A DNA stretch of 64,000 nucleotides from Kumtagia sp044326205 (GCF_044326205.1 NZ_JBIRCY010000007.1:62001-126000), one strand, 5' to 3'. Shown: positions 9,094 through 17,930, counted from the first letter of the stretch. The notes: generated from the letters alone by a model not told the origin. Numbers and translations: made by a program.

Positions 9094-9819
9094 ATGACCG
9101 ATCAGAACGACCAGGCACCACGCCGAACCAGCCGCGCCGGAAACCTCGCCGACGGCGTCTACCAGGCGTTGCGCCGTGCCATCATCGAGCAGGCGCTCGC
9201 CCCCGGAACGAAACTGCCCGAAGATTCCGTGGGAGAGACCTTCGGGGTCAGCCGCACCGTCGTGCGCAGCGTGCTCGCCCGGCTGGCGGTGGAAGGCCTT
9301 GTCTCCCAGGAGCCCAACAAGCGCGCCATGGTCGCTTCGCCGAGCATCGCGGAGGGGCGTGGCGTTTTCCAGGTGCGGCGCGGTCTCGAGCGGACGGTGA
9401 TGGAATCGCTGGCCGGACGCCTGACCCCCAGCCAATCCGCGACTCTGCGCGCGCATGTCGCCGCCGAGGAGCGGGCGCATGGCCGGGACGGACCGGAATC
9501 CATCCGGCTCGCCGGCGAATTCCACACGCTGCTGGCGGACATGACCGGCAACGACCTGCTGATCCGTTATGTGCGGGAAGTCGCGTCCCGCTGTTCCCTG
9601 ATCCTGGCGCTGTACGGACGGCCGCACTCCTCGGAATGCGCGGTCAGCGAGCACCAGATGATCATCGAGGCGCTGGAACGCGGCGACGAGGCGACGGCCA
9701 TCCGCATCATGGACGAGCATCTGACAGCCGTGGCGACACGCGGCCTGCTCGACATCAAGCCCGTGCGCGAGCGCGAGTTGAAGGACCTGCTGTCGGACTA
9801 CCGCCTTCCGGCGCAGTAA
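9094..9819 (+). CDS. GntR-family transcriptional regulator with FCD domain
   Basis: 241 residues from ATG 9094 (MTDQNDQAPRRTSRAGNLAD). Frames opening at 8971 or 9019 add a tail unlike the family. The winged helix covers residues about 17-85 (DGVYQALRRAIIEQALAPGTK, then GVSRTVVRSVLARL). The FCD domain has EFHTLLADMTGNDLL and SEHQMIIEALERGD. It is divergent from the ABC operon (start 8843) and co-directional with the flavin-reductase-like and AtzA-like genes downstream, so it sits where a regulator of both would be expected. It is a paralogue of the regulator at 1239. Confidence 0.9.
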   Translation: MTDQNDQAPRRTSRAGNLADGVYQALRRAIIEQALAPGTKLPEDSVGETFGVSRTVVRSVLARLAVEGLVSQEPNKRAMVASPSIAEGRGVFQVRRGLERTVMESLAGRLTPSQSATLRAHVAAEERAHGRDGPESIRLAGEFHTLLADMTGNDLLIRYVREVASRCSLILALYGRPHSSECAVSEHQMIIEALERGDEATAIRIMDEHLTAVATRGLLDIKPVRERELKDLLSDYRLPAQ

Positions 9820-9910
9820 CCGCCCTCCTCATCACCCTGCATGTTTTTCGGCCGGCGCCCGGCGTCCGGCCCTTGCTCCTCCGCGCCTTCAGCCAGGAAT
9901 CGGCTCTGCC

Positions 9911-10564
9911 ATGACAAACAAGACGACGTTCGATTTCGCGCAACTGACCGAGCGGGAAAAATACAAGCTTCTGATCGGCGCCGTCGTGCCGCGCCCCATA
10001 GCGCTGGTGACGACGGTCGACCGGCAAGGGCGGATCAATGCCGCGCCGATCAGCTTCTTCAACTGCCTGTCCGCCGAACCGGCCATCCTGGCGCTCGGCG
10101 TCGAGAATCACGACGACTTGTCCTTCAAGGATACGGGCTGGAACGTGCGCGCCACCGGGGTCTTCACGGTCAACATCGTGTCCAGCGCGATGCTGGATGC
10201 GATGAATGTCTGCGCCGTGCCCTTCGCTCCCGATGTAGATGAACTGGCGGAAGCCGGCCTGACGGCAGTTCCCTCCACCAGGGTGGCCAGCCCGCGCATC
10301 GCCGAATCGCCGGCTTCTTTCGAATGCCGCCAGCATGTGACGCTGGGGCTGGGCAATTCGCGCGAGATCATCCTCGGCGAAGTGCTGGCTGCCCATGTGC
10401 GATCGGATCTCGTCAACGAACGCCTGCATGTCGACCCGCATGGCCTCGATGCGATCGGCCGCATGGGCGGCCATGGCTATGCCCTGTCGCGCGACACTTT
10501 CGATCTGCCGACGATGAGCGTCGCCCAATGGGAACAACGCAAGCGCAAGCCTGCGGCCGAATAG
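9911..10564 (+). CDS. Flavin-reductase-domain protein (DIM6/NTAB-like FMN-binding split barrel)
   Basis: 217 residues. The start of the fold is typical: LLIGAVVPRPIALVTTVDRQG, then INAAPISFFNCLSAEPAILALGV and NVRATGVFTVNIVS. These proteins bind FMN and act either as NAD(P)H:flavin reductases supplying a monooxygenase or as stand-alone oxidoreductases. No oxygenase partner is visible in the window. It is followed after 11 bases by the AtzA-like amidohydrolase and probably shares its transcript and the pathway of the adjoining transporter operon. Confidence 0.85.
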   Translation: MTNKTTFDFAQLTEREKYKLLIGAVVPRPIALVTTVDRQGRINAAPISFFNCLSAEPAILALGVENHDDLSFKDTGWNVRATGVFTVNIVSSAMLDAMNVCAVPFAPDVDELAEAGLTAVPSTRVASPRIAESPASFECRQHVTLGLGNSREIILGEVLAAHVRSDLVNERLHVDPHGLDAIGRMGGHGYALSRDTFDLPTMSVAQWEQRKRKPAAE

Positions 10565-10575
10565 GAGCATTGCCC

Positions 10576-12042
10576 ATGAGTTCCGCAAGAACGCTGGTCC
10601 AGGCCGACTGGGTGGTCGGCCACGAAAACAGCCATCACACGCTCATCCGACGCGGACAGGTCGTCTATGAAGGCTCCGACATCGTCTTCGTCGGCCGCGA
10701 TTTTCCGGGCGAAGTCCAGGAGAGCGTCGACTATGGACGGTCGCTTATTGCTCCCGGCTTCGTCGATCTCGACGCGCTCTCCGACCTCGACACGACGATC
10801 CTCTCCTTCGACAACCACCCCGCGTGGAAAAAGGGACGCACCTGGCCGAAGACCTACATGGATACCGGCCCATACGAAATGTATTCGCCGGAGGAACTCG
10901 TCTTCCAGAAGCGCTACGCCTTCGCCCGGCTGATCCGCAACGGCATAACGACCGCCCTGCCTATAGCCTCGCTGTATTACCGCGAATGGGGAGAGACCGT
11001 GGAGGAATTCGAAGGCGCGGCCGATGCGGCGGCCGACCTCGGCCTGCGTATCTATCTCGGCCCGGCCTATCGAACCGGCAATCCCTACATCGTGCGGGAA
11101 GGTCAGATCGAGTTGTTCTTCGACGAGCCGCGCGGGCTGCGCGGCCTGAAGGACGCCGTCGATTTCTGCCGTCGCCTGGAAGGCCGGCACGGCGGCCTCA
11201 TCCGCACCATGCTGGCGCCGGACCGGATCGAGACATGCACCGCCGAACTGCTGAAGCGAACTGCCGCCGCCGGCCGCGAGCTTGGAGTGCCCGTGAGACT
11301 GCATTGCTGCCAGGGTGCCTTCGAACGCGAGACGGTGCGGCGCCTGCACGGCATGACGTCGATCGAGTGGCTGCAAAGCCTCGACTTCCTGACCGACCGG
11401 ACGCTGCTGCCGCACGGCACCTTCGCCAGCCCGTCACGTTTCATGCCCGAGCCCGGCCGCGACCTCGACATCATTGCCGAGGCCGGTTCGGTCATCGTGC
11501 ACTGCCCGCTGGTCGCCGCCCGCTTCGGAGATGGCCTCGAAAGTTTTCGCTCCTATCGCCAGCGCGGCCTGCGCATCGGACTGGGCACCGACACCTCGCC
11601 GCCGGACATGCTGCTCAACATGCAGGTCGGGCTGATGATCTGTCGCTTCGTCGAGGGCAGCGCCGAAGCCTGCACCGCCGCCGACTATTTCGACGCCGCG
11701 ACCATCGGCGGCGCGGATGCGCTCGGCCGTTCCGATCTCGGGCGGCTGGCGCCCGGCTGCAAGGCGGATTTTGTCGTCTGGGACCTCGCCAATCCGGACC
11801 TCGGCCAGGTCATCGACCCGATCCAGACCCTGATGATCGGCGGCAATGGGCGCGACGCGCGGACGGTCATGATCAATGGCCGCGCCGTCATGCGCGACCG
11901 GGCGATCGCCGGGCTGGATTTCGCCGCCGCCTCGGCCCGGGCCCAGAGTCAGTTCGAAAGGCTGATGGCGAAGTATCCAGAGCGCACGCTCGGTCATCCG
12001 CCTTTAAGCAACATTTTTGAACCCTCCTACCCGCTTCGATAG
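10576..12042 (+). CDS. AtzA/TrzN-like amidohydrolase lacking the canonical HxH motif
   Basis: 488 residues from ATG 10576, 8 bases after AGGAG. The longer open frame to 10324 overlaps the flavin-reductase gene and is rejected. It follows the chlorohydrolase/deaminase layout, with the strand after APGFVD, a His in VRLHCCQGAF, a His in LLPHGTFASP, the Asp in GLGTDTSPPDMLLNMQ and a C-terminal composite domain (GCKADFVVWDLANPD). At the first metal-binding site, where HxH follows PGF[IV]D, it reads LDALSD: the two positions (residues 66 and 68) are Asp and Leu. I believe a related subfamily shares this. The metal site is therefore atypical and the reaction uncertain. Confidence 0.8.
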   Translation: MSSARTLVQADWVVGHENSHHTLIRRGQVVYEGSDIVFVGRDFPGEVQESVDYGRSLIAPGFVDLDALSDLDTTILSFDNHPAWKKGRTWPKTYMDTGPYEMYSPEELVFQKRYAFARLIRNGITTALPIASLYYREWGETVEEFEGAADAAADLGLRIYLGPAYRTGNPYIVREGQIELFFDEPRGLRGLKDAVDFCRRLEGRHGGLIRTMLAPDRIETCTAELLKRTAAAGRELGVPVRLHCCQGAFERETVRRLHGMTSIEWLQSLDFLTDRTLLPHGTFASPSRFMPEPGRDLDIIAEAGSVIVHCPLVAARFGDGLESFRSYRQRGLRIGLGTDTSPPDMLLNMQVGLMICRFVEGSAEACTAADYFDAATIGGADALGRSDLGRLAPGCKADFVVWDLANPDLGQVIDPIQTLMIGGNGRDARTVMINGRAVMRDRAIAGLDFAAASARAQSQFERLMAKYPERTLGHPPLSNIFEPSYPLR

Positions 12043-12329
12043 CGAATAGTTCGTCGCCCTTCTGCAAAGCGGCGTTTCAAGAACGGGACACAGTTACGAC
12101 GTTTTGCGAGAGTTGCTGCCCTTCGAAGCCGATGGCGATTGCGCGGCGGGTGATGTCTATTCGTCAGTCGAGAACCTGACGGCTCGGCACGCGCCGACAA
12201 GCGGACCGGCACCGATAGCGCCAACAACATCATCAGCGGCGGGCGTCATCGCCAGCCTGGCCACGCCATCTGCATGGCCCATCGGCCTCCCGGAAGCAGG
12301 CATTCGCTCGGACTTTCGGCCGACCAGCA

Positions 12330-12998
12330 TTAGGTGGAAGCGTTGTCGCGACCGACGGTACGGGCATCCCAGCCTAGCATCGCGGTCTGCGCCACGGCCT
12401 CCAGTTCGGCGCAGCTCGTTCCATCGCGGGCCAAGATCGACATACCGCTCTGAACAGTTTGTACGAAACAGGCGAGTGCATGGATGTCGACCGAGGCCGG
12501 CAGCTCACCCTCTGCCACGGCCCGGCTTAGGCGCGTCTTGAGGCGGTCGAACGGGGCGGCACGCTCTGACCGCACGAGCTCAGCGAGTTCCGCATGGCCT
12601 TCGCCGCAGACCGACGCGAGCGTCACCATGCATCCGTGGGGGACATCCTCAAAAGACCCGGTCAGTGCAGCGGCTGAGTCCAACAGATAGGATTCGACCG
12701 CTTCGCGCACGGTCGCCGCGGCCTCGAAACGTGCCCAGGAAAACCTCTCGTAACTGGCCACATAGTGATGCAACGCCTCGACATAAAGCGCCTCCTTCGA
12801 GCCGAATGCGGCGTACAGGCTGGGCGCTCCGATGCCCATCGCCTCGGTGAGGTCGGAGATCGAGGTCGCCTCGAACCCCTTTGACCAGAACAGACGAGTT
12901 GCCTGCGCCAAGGCTGCTTCCCGGTCGAACGAGCGCGGCCGCCCGCGACTGCGGGCGCAGCCGCTATCGGTTTTCGACGTCTGACCCAATTTTTGCAT
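12330..12998 (-). CDS. TetR-family transcriptional regulator
   Basis: 222 residues. The N-terminal helix-turn-helix is clear: RGRPRSFDREAALAQATRLF, then WSKGFEATSISDLTEAMGIG and SLYAAFGSKEALYVEALHHY. The C-terminal half (about 90-200) is the divergent helical ligand domain with GCMVTLAS, as in regulators of short-chain dehydrogenase genes. It is divergent from the dehydrogenase at 13080 with an 81-base gap, so it most likely represses that gene and itself. The 287-base stretch 12043-12329 upstream of its stop holds no gene that I can support. Confidence 0.92.
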   Translation of the reverse strand: MQKLGQTSKTDSGCARSRGRPRSFDREAALAQATRLFWSKGFEATSISDLTEAMGIGAPSLYAAFGSKEALYVEALHHYVASYERFSWARFEAAATVREAVESYLLDSAAALTGSFEDVPHGCMVTLASVCGEGHAELAELVRSERAAPFDRLKTRLSRAVAEGELPASVDIHALACFVQTVQSGMSILARDGTSCAELEAVAQTAMLGWDARTVGRDNAST

Positions 12999-13064
12999 CG
13001 ATCACTATATAAATCCATTGACACAGTGGCGCAACGTCCCTAGCTAATTCTCTATCGATCGCTA
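12997..13064. promoter_or_regulatory. Repeated candidate TetR operator in the divergent promoter
   Basis: ATCGATCACTA at 12997-13007 and ATCGATCGCTA at 13054-13064 match at 10 of 11 positions and lie at the two ends of the TetR/SDR intergenic gap. Each has the self-complementary core ATCGAT. The second copy is 15 bases before the SDR start, the first overlaps the TetR start. One site per promoter fits repression of both genes by the TetR protein. Confidence 0.4.
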
Positions 13065-13079
13065 CAGAAAGATAGAGCA

Positions 13080-13820
13080 ATGAGTGAACTGACTGGAAAG
13101 CGTGCGCTGGTGACGGGAGCCTCGCGCGGCATTGGCGCCGCCATTGCATTGGCGCTGGCGGAAAAGGGTGCCGATGTGGCAATCACCTATGAGCGTTCGG
13201 TCGATCGCGCCGCCGAAGTCGTCCGGGCGATTGAGGCAAAGGGCCGTAAGGCGCTCGCCATCCAGGCCGACAGCGCCGATCCCTCAGCAGTGAAGCGCTC
13301 CGTCGAAGAGACCGTCGCGGGGTTGGGCGGCCTCGATATTCTCGTCAATAGCGTCGGCATTGCCCGGGTGGGCGCATTTGTCGATCTAAGCCTCGCCGAT
13401 ATCGACGCTCTTTTGAATGTCAACGTGCGCTCGGCCGTGCTGTCCACGCAAGCGGCCATCCCACACCTTGGGCGAGGCGGCCGCATTATCACCGTGGGGT
13501 CGAACGCCGCCGAACGTGCTCCTTTTGCAGGCCTTGCCGGATATTCATTGACCAAGTCCGCGCTGCTCGGCCTGACGCGCCACCTTGCTCGCGAACTCGG
13601 GCCACAGGACATCACCGTGAACCTGGTTCAGCCGGGGCCAATCGACACCGACATGAACCCGGCCGACGGTGAACTGGCCGGCACGGTTCGCGGCCTGACG
13701 TCGCTCGGCCGCTATGGCAAGCCGGCGGAGATAGCGACTGTCGTATCCTTCCTGGCAAGCCCCGCTGCCAGTTTCATGACCGGGTCCATCGTCACGGCGG
13801 ACGGCGGGTTGAACGCCTGA
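13080..13820 (+). CDS. Short-chain dehydrogenase/reductase (3-oxoacyl-ACP reductase-like)
   Basis: 246 residues. The cofactor motif TGASRGIG lies at about residues 13-20, the NAG-equivalent reads NSVG (LDILVNSVGIARVG), and the catalytic Tyr-Lys pair is in GYSLTKSAL, with Ser in TVGSNAAERA upstream. The C-terminus MTGSIVTADGGLNA is typical of classical SDR enzymes that use NADP(H). It oxidises or reduces an alcohol/ketone of unknown identity. Together with the divergent TetR regulator it forms the common TetR-SDR pair that responds to a reactive or xenobiotic carbonyl, but nothing in the sequence names the substrate. Confidence 0.92.
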   Translation: MSELTGKRALVTGASRGIGAAIALALAEKGADVAITYERSVDRAAEVVRAIEAKGRKALAIQADSADPSAVKRSVEETVAGLGGLDILVNSVGIARVGAFVDLSLADIDALLNVNVRSAVLSTQAAIPHLGRGGRIITVGSNAAERAPFAGLAGYSLTKSALLGLTRHLARELGPQDITVNLVQPGPIDTDMNPADGELAGTVRGLTSLGRYGKPAEIATVVSFLASPAASFMTGSIVTADGGLNA

Positions 13821-14203
13821 ACAACAGCCCTGGCTTGGTGAGAGAGGGATCGCTTATGTCGGTCCCTTTCCTTGCGGCAGGGATCTCACAGAAGCCTGTC
13901 GCCTGGCCAGTTCGACTGTCCAAAGGTCTGCCGCCCTGAACGGACGAAACCATGGAAAGCCCAGATTCTTTGTCACTCCCGGTTACGGGGGCGCCTGCTA
14001 AAGATATTGCATTGCTTGCAAGCGATCAAAATCGGAAACCGCATAGAGACATCCGACGCCATCCGCAAACAGTCCACCCCGGGGTCCCCATGATTTTCCC
14101 GGCGACTGGACCTATACAATCGAACCAAGCCTCTCCGTTTCGATGTGGTTATTTCCCCGATGACGCCTTAGCGTGGGCGCGGTAGACAGGGTCGGGAATT
14201 CCC
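13821..14203. other. 383-base gap without a supportable gene
   Basis: Short open frames exist here (for example 13872-14093) but lack family resemblance and a ribosome-binding site. Base composition is less GC-rich than in the flanking genes. I see no clear terminator, repeat or RNA. It must contain the promoter of the hydrolase gene at 14204. Confidence 0.5.
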
Positions 14204-15673
14204 ATGATCGCATCCAGTTTTCGGCGTGTGACAAGGCATGTGCCTAAAGTGCTGCTGGCGATCGCGTCCGCGGTGCTCGGCGCCATCGCGGCGGTCCTCA
14301 TCATCGCTGTCATCGTGCTCAACAGCAAACCCGACCTCAGTGTCTGGCATCTTGTCCATCTCGATGAAGAATTCACCAAGAACGCGCCGGTGACGTCGCT
14401 GGAGGGCTATCTCGCCCTCGAAGACAGGCTGTTCGCGCAGTTGCAAAGCGATGTCTATGCCAGGATCGATGATGCCGAACGCACGGAATTCAACCGCTAC
14501 AATGCCGGGAGCAGATCGGATCCGGCCAAATGGCCGCAAAACTGGAACCACACCTATCAACTCACCAGTGACGCGCCGGCGTTCGGGGTCCTCATGCTGC
14601 ACGGTTATTCCGACAGTCCCTACAGCCTAAGAACCTTGGCAAGGCAACTCCATGAGGAGGGCGGCGAGGTACTGGGACTGCGCATACCGGGACACGGAAC
14701 CGCGCCGAGCGCTCTCATTCAGACGACGTTCGCCGATATGGCGGCGGCCGTGCGCATCGGCATGAAGCATGTGGCGGGCAAGATGGGCGGCAAGCCGATC
14801 TTCATCGTCGGCTATTCGAACGGCGGCGCGCTGGCCACCCACTACGCCCTAGCGTCCGTGGAAGACCCCACACTGCCGCAGCCGGCCGGAATTGTCCTGA
14901 TCTCGCCGGAAATCGGCATAGCCAGGATCGCGGCCTATTCGGACTGGCAAGCGCGGCTCGGTGATCTGCTTGGTCTGGACAAACTGGCCTGGAATGCCGT
15001 GCAGCCGGAATACGACCCGTACAAATACAATTCTTTCGCCGTCAATGCGGGCTATCAGGCCTACCAGGCGACGGTCGAAATCCAGTCGCAGCTTGATCGC
15101 CTTGAAAAGCAGGGGCGGCTCGCCGAGGTCCCGCCTATTCTCGCGTTTCAATCGGCAGCCGACGCCACCGTGGAGGCGCAGGCGTTGCTGACAAAACTGT
15201 TCGACCGGCTGAAGCCGGGAGCACATCAACTGGTCGTTTTCGACGTCAATCGCATGTATGCCGCGCAAGGCTTGCTGAAGGCTTCACTCGACGTGGAGAG
15301 CCTGCTGACCGGCCCGCCCCGCTCGTACCGGGTTTCGATCCTGACCAATCGGGACAGCGCCAGCACATCGGTCGTCGTGCGCGACCGGCCGGCGAGCGAG
15401 ACCGCGACGACTGCAACCGAGCCTGGGCTATCATGGCCCGCCGAGGTCTACTCTCTTTCCCATATCGCTCTACCCTTCCCACCAGACGACCCGCTCTACG
15501 GCGAGGGTGACGGGCCGGAAAACCCCGGTATCCGGCTCGGCCGCCTGGATCTGCGCGGCGAGAACCGCACATTGGCGATCCCCAACACGGCGATGACCCG
15601 CCAGCATTGGAATCCGTTCTTCTCGTTCCTGTCCGATCGAGCCCGGGAGTTCGTCAACACGCCGGCACGCTGA
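14204..15673 (+). CDS. Membrane-anchored alpha/beta hydrolase
   Basis: 489 residues. One N-terminal membrane segment (about 14-40, VLLAIASAVLGAIAAVLIIA) suggests an anchor with the enzyme outside the cytoplasm. The alpha/beta hydrolase core has the oxyanion His-Gly (LHGYSDSP, residues 133-139), IPGHG, and the nucleophile elbow GYSNG with Ser205. The acid and His further on are less sure (DATVEAQ; a His in RQHWNPF near the end). It is larger than a typical lysophospholipase/esterase because of an extra C-terminal region. The genes on both sides are separately regulated, so the substrate is open. Confidence 0.82.
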   Translation: MIASSFRRVTRHVPKVLLAIASAVLGAIAAVLIIAVIVLNSKPDLSVWHLVHLDEEFTKNAPVTSLEGYLALEDRLFAQLQSDVYARIDDAERTEFNRYNAGSRSDPAKWPQNWNHTYQLTSDAPAFGVLMLHGYSDSPYSLRTLARQLHEEGGEVLGLRIPGHGTAPSALIQTTFADMAAAVRIGMKHVAGKMGGKPIFIVGYSNGGALATHYALASVEDPTLPQPAGIVLISPEIGIARIAAYSDWQARLGDLLGLDKLAWNAVQPEYDPYKYNSFAVNAGYQAYQATVEIQSQLDRLEKQGRLAEVPPILAFQSAADATVEAQALLTKLFDRLKPGAHQLVVFDVNRMYAAQGLLKASLDVESLLTGPPRSYRVSILTNRDSASTSVVVRDRPASETATTATEPGLSWPAEVYSLSHIALPFPPDDPLYGEGDGPENPGIRLGRLDLRGENRTLAIPNTAMTRQHWNPFFSFLSDRAREFVNTPAR

Positions 15674-15723
15674 CCGAGGCGGTCGGCTCACCAGAGGGGA
15701 GCCGACCGCGACCTTGACGCTTT

Positions 15724-16944
15724 CTACTCCTTGAAAAGCAGGTCCTTGTCGTTCGAATATTTTACCAGCAGCGGGATGCTGGCGCCGCCGATGGCGGGTC
15801 CGAGATGGCCGAACGAGCCTTCGAGCACGGAGAACGGCTCTGGACGGTCGACAAGCGCCCGCGCCAGTTTTCGGCGCGTCGCCTTGGCGATCTCCTTGCG
15901 CACTGCGGCCGGGATCGCCCCGTCGATCACGACATTGTCGATATCGAGCAAGGCGACCGCGCCGCGCGCGGCATAGGCCAGCCCGTCCGACACCTCGTCG
16001 ATCCATTCGGCGAGCGGTGCGCCGAGATCACCCCAATCGTCGGGCGACGACCAGATGCGCCCGTCATCGTGTCCATTGAGCTTGCCGGCCAGCGCGCGCA
16101 AGGACGCGGTCCGCAGCAGGGGCTGCGTGCGGTCGTTCTCCGGCCCGTATGCGGGCACGGGAACATCGCCCAGCGCGCCGGCAAGCTTGTTGCGACCGGG
16201 AAACAGATGGTGGTCGAGCACCAGGCCGCCCCCGACGAAGTAACCGATATAGGCATAGAGGAAATCGGCACAGGCCGCCCCTGCCCCAAACATCAGCTCG
16301 GCCGCGGCGGAAACCGTCGCGTCATTGTGCAGGAACACCGGCCAGTCGAACGCACGATCGAGTTCGGCCCGGATGTCGATCTCCTTCCAGGCATCCAGGC
16401 GGCCCGCGGTCAGCCCGCTCTCCTCGCCCAGACTCCCGCGATGGAAGGGCGAGGCAATGCCGAGACCGGCGATGCGCTCCGTGCTGATCGCCTTGTGCTT
16501 TCGGCACATTTTCGCGACCGCGCCTTTGGCGAAGCCCATCACCTCGCCGGGGGTCGGATAGTCGAACTCGATCCGCTCGAACGCGACCAGGTCGCCGACA
16601 AAATTCACCAGCGCAACGTCGGCGCTGCGATGGTCGACCTTTAGCCCAAAGGAATAGGCGGCCTCCGGGTTCAGCGAATAGGGAACCGAGGGCTGCCCGA
16701 GGCGGCCGCGCAACGGCTCGCGGCGCAGCAGAAGCCCGCTTTCGGCGGCGCGGTTGACGAGCGTGGTGATCGTCTGGGCGGCGAGCCCCGTCAGGCGGGT
16801 CAGGTCGGCCTTCGCCAACTGGCCATGGCGCCGCACCAGGGTGACGATCAGGCGTTCATTGTAGACACGGCTTTCCGCTTGCGTTGTTCCGCCGCTGCGG
16901 CCGTCGCTGATCTTTTCGACACTGAAGAAGCTTGTACCGGTCAC
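15724..16944 (-). CDS. ROK-family transcriptional regulator (XylR/NagC-like)
   Basis: 406 residues from GTG 16944, 5 bases after GAGGAAA; the open frame continues to 17064 but into the intergenic operator region. The N-terminus has a winged helix (NERLIVTLVRRHGQLAKADL, then RLTGLAAQTITTLVNRAAES). It is followed by a ROK sugar-kinase-like domain with LGIASPFHRGS, LHNDATVSAAAELMFG and IGYFVGGGLVLDHHLF. Such regulators bind a sugar or sugar phosphate and usually repress the neighbouring transport operon. It is divergent from the SGNH esterase, and a palindrome repeated before the ABC operon marks its likely sites. Confidence 0.92.
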   Translation of the reverse strand: MTGTSFFSVEKISDGRSGGTTQAESRVYNERLIVTLVRRHGQLAKADLTRLTGLAAQTITTLVNRAAESGLLLRREPLRGRLGQPSVPYSLNPEAAYSFGLKVDHRSADVALVNFVGDLVAFERIEFDYPTPGEVMGFAKGAVAKMCRKHKAISTERIAGLGIASPFHRGSLGEESGLTAGRLDAWKEIDIRAELDRAFDWPVFLHNDATVSAAAELMFGAGAACADFLYAYIGYFVGGGLVLDHHLFPGRNKLAGALGDVPVPAYGPENDRTQPLLRTASLRALAGKLNGHDDGRIWSSPDDWGDLGAPLAEWIDEVSDGLAYAARGAVALLDIDNVVIDGAIPAAVRKEIAKATRRKLARALVDRPEPFSVLEGSFGHLGPAIGGASIPLLVKYSNDKDLLFKE

Positions 16945-17031
16945 GCTTTCCTCTGCGCAGGCGGCCGGCCATCGGTCAAGCCCGCCGAACTGCCCACCTA
17001 GCAATGGCCGGACGATCAGGCAACACTTAAA

Positions 17032-17048
17032 TACTTCCACTGGAAAAA
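17032..17048. promoter_or_regulatory. Candidate ROK operator, copy 1
   Basis: A 17-base sequence (TACTTCCACTGGAAAAA) contains the perfect palindrome TTCCA-C-TGGAA at 17035-17045. It is followed by TTGACG at 17054-17059, a good -35 hexamer for the esterase gene at 17108. The same 17 bases recur exactly at 17792-17808 in front of the transporter genes. Its position overlapping the divergent ROK/esterase promoters fits an autoregulating repressor. Confidence 0.65.
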
Positions 17049-17107
17049 TGTAGTTGACGTGCACCTATGTCTTGGCGTTCAAAAGGCGCTGTCTGGAGGA
17101 GGACAGC

Positions 17108-17758
17108 GTGACGCAGCCGAAGACCGTGATGTGCTTTGGGGATTCCAACACTTATGGCGCCATTCCGACACTCGCCCGGGCCGGACGGCACCGCTTCGCG
17201 CCCGATCGCCGCTGGCCCGGAATCATGCGCCGGCAGTTGGGCAACGGCTGGGATGTGATCGAGGAAGGGCAAGGCGGCCGCACGACCGTGCACGACGATC
17301 CGATCGAAGGCATTCACAAGAACGGGCTGAAGTCCCTGCCCGTCTGCCTGGAAACGCATATGCCGCTCGACGCCGTGGTGCTGATGCTCGGCACCAATGA
17401 CCTCAAGCATCGTTTCTCGGTCACCCCCAACGATATCGCTGATTCCGTTGAGATTCTCGTGCGGATCATCCAGCGCAGCGAGGCTGGTCATGCCGGTGCG
17501 GCGCCAGCCGTTTTACTCGTTGCTCCGCCACCGATGCTGGAGGTCGACTGGTTCGGACAGATGTTCCTGGGAGGGGCTGCGAAATCGCAGCATTTCGCCC
17601 GCCTCTTCCGTGAAGTTGCCAAGCGCGCAGGTGTTCCGTTCGTCAATGCCGGCGATTTCGTCGAGTCGAGCACTGTTGACGGCATCCACCTCGAAAGCGA
17701 TGCGCACCGTGTCCTCGGATTGGAATTGGCAAAGGCCGTCCAGGCGCTCAGGGGGTGA
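17108..17758 (+). CDS. SGNH/GDSL-family esterase (arylesterase/carbohydrate-esterase-like)
   Basis: 216 residues from GTG 17108, preceded by GGAGGA at 6 bases; an upstream in-frame TTG at 17054 coincides with the promoter and is rejected. Block I is CFGDSNTYG with nucleophile Ser13. Block III is LMLGTNDLK, and block V is DGIHLESDAH with Asp191 and His194. There is no signal peptide, so the enzyme is cytoplasmic. It resembles small acyl-esterases that deacetylate sugars or hydrolyse aryl esters. In a ROK-controlled sugar uptake unit, removal of acyl groups from the imported sugar is a reasonable inference. Confidence 0.88.
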   Translation: MTQPKTVMCFGDSNTYGAIPTLARAGRHRFAPDRRWPGIMRRQLGNGWDVIEEGQGGRTTVHDDPIEGIHKNGLKSLPVCLETHMPLDAVVLMLGTNDLKHRFSVTPNDIADSVEILVRIIQRSEAGHAGAAPAVLLVAPPPMLEVDWFGQMFLGGAAKSQHFARLFREVAKRAGVPFVNAGDFVESSTVDGIHLESDAHRVLGLELAKAVQALRG

Positions 17759-17791
17759 TGGATCAGTGTCGGCAGCGGCATGGCTATTAAT

Positions 17792-17842
17792 TACTTCCAC
17801 TGGAAAAAGTTTTTGACTCAGAGCCGTTAAGGTGGATATCTG
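17792..17842 (+). promoter_or_regulatory. Promoter of the sugar ABC operon with ROK operator copy 2
   Basis: The operator 17-mer (17792-17808, palindrome TTCCACTGGAA at 17795-17805) is followed by TTGACT at 17813-17818. A plausible -10, TATCTG, lies at 17837-17842 after an 18-base spacer. The binding-protein gene starts at 17931, so the leader is about 80 bases. The identical operator with a -35 hexamer just downstream of it, as in copy 1, argues for co-regulation. Confidence 0.6.
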
Positions 17843-17930
17843 GTCGCCGAGGAGCGCAACGGCCACGACGTAAACCGGCGGTGCCACGCGGACGACGGAT
17901 CAAAACAATCAACGGTAGGGAGGAACTCGA

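Noticed and set aside
13872..14093. 73-residue frame in the gap before the alpha/beta hydrolase
   Set aside because: No ribosome site, no family match, atypical composition.
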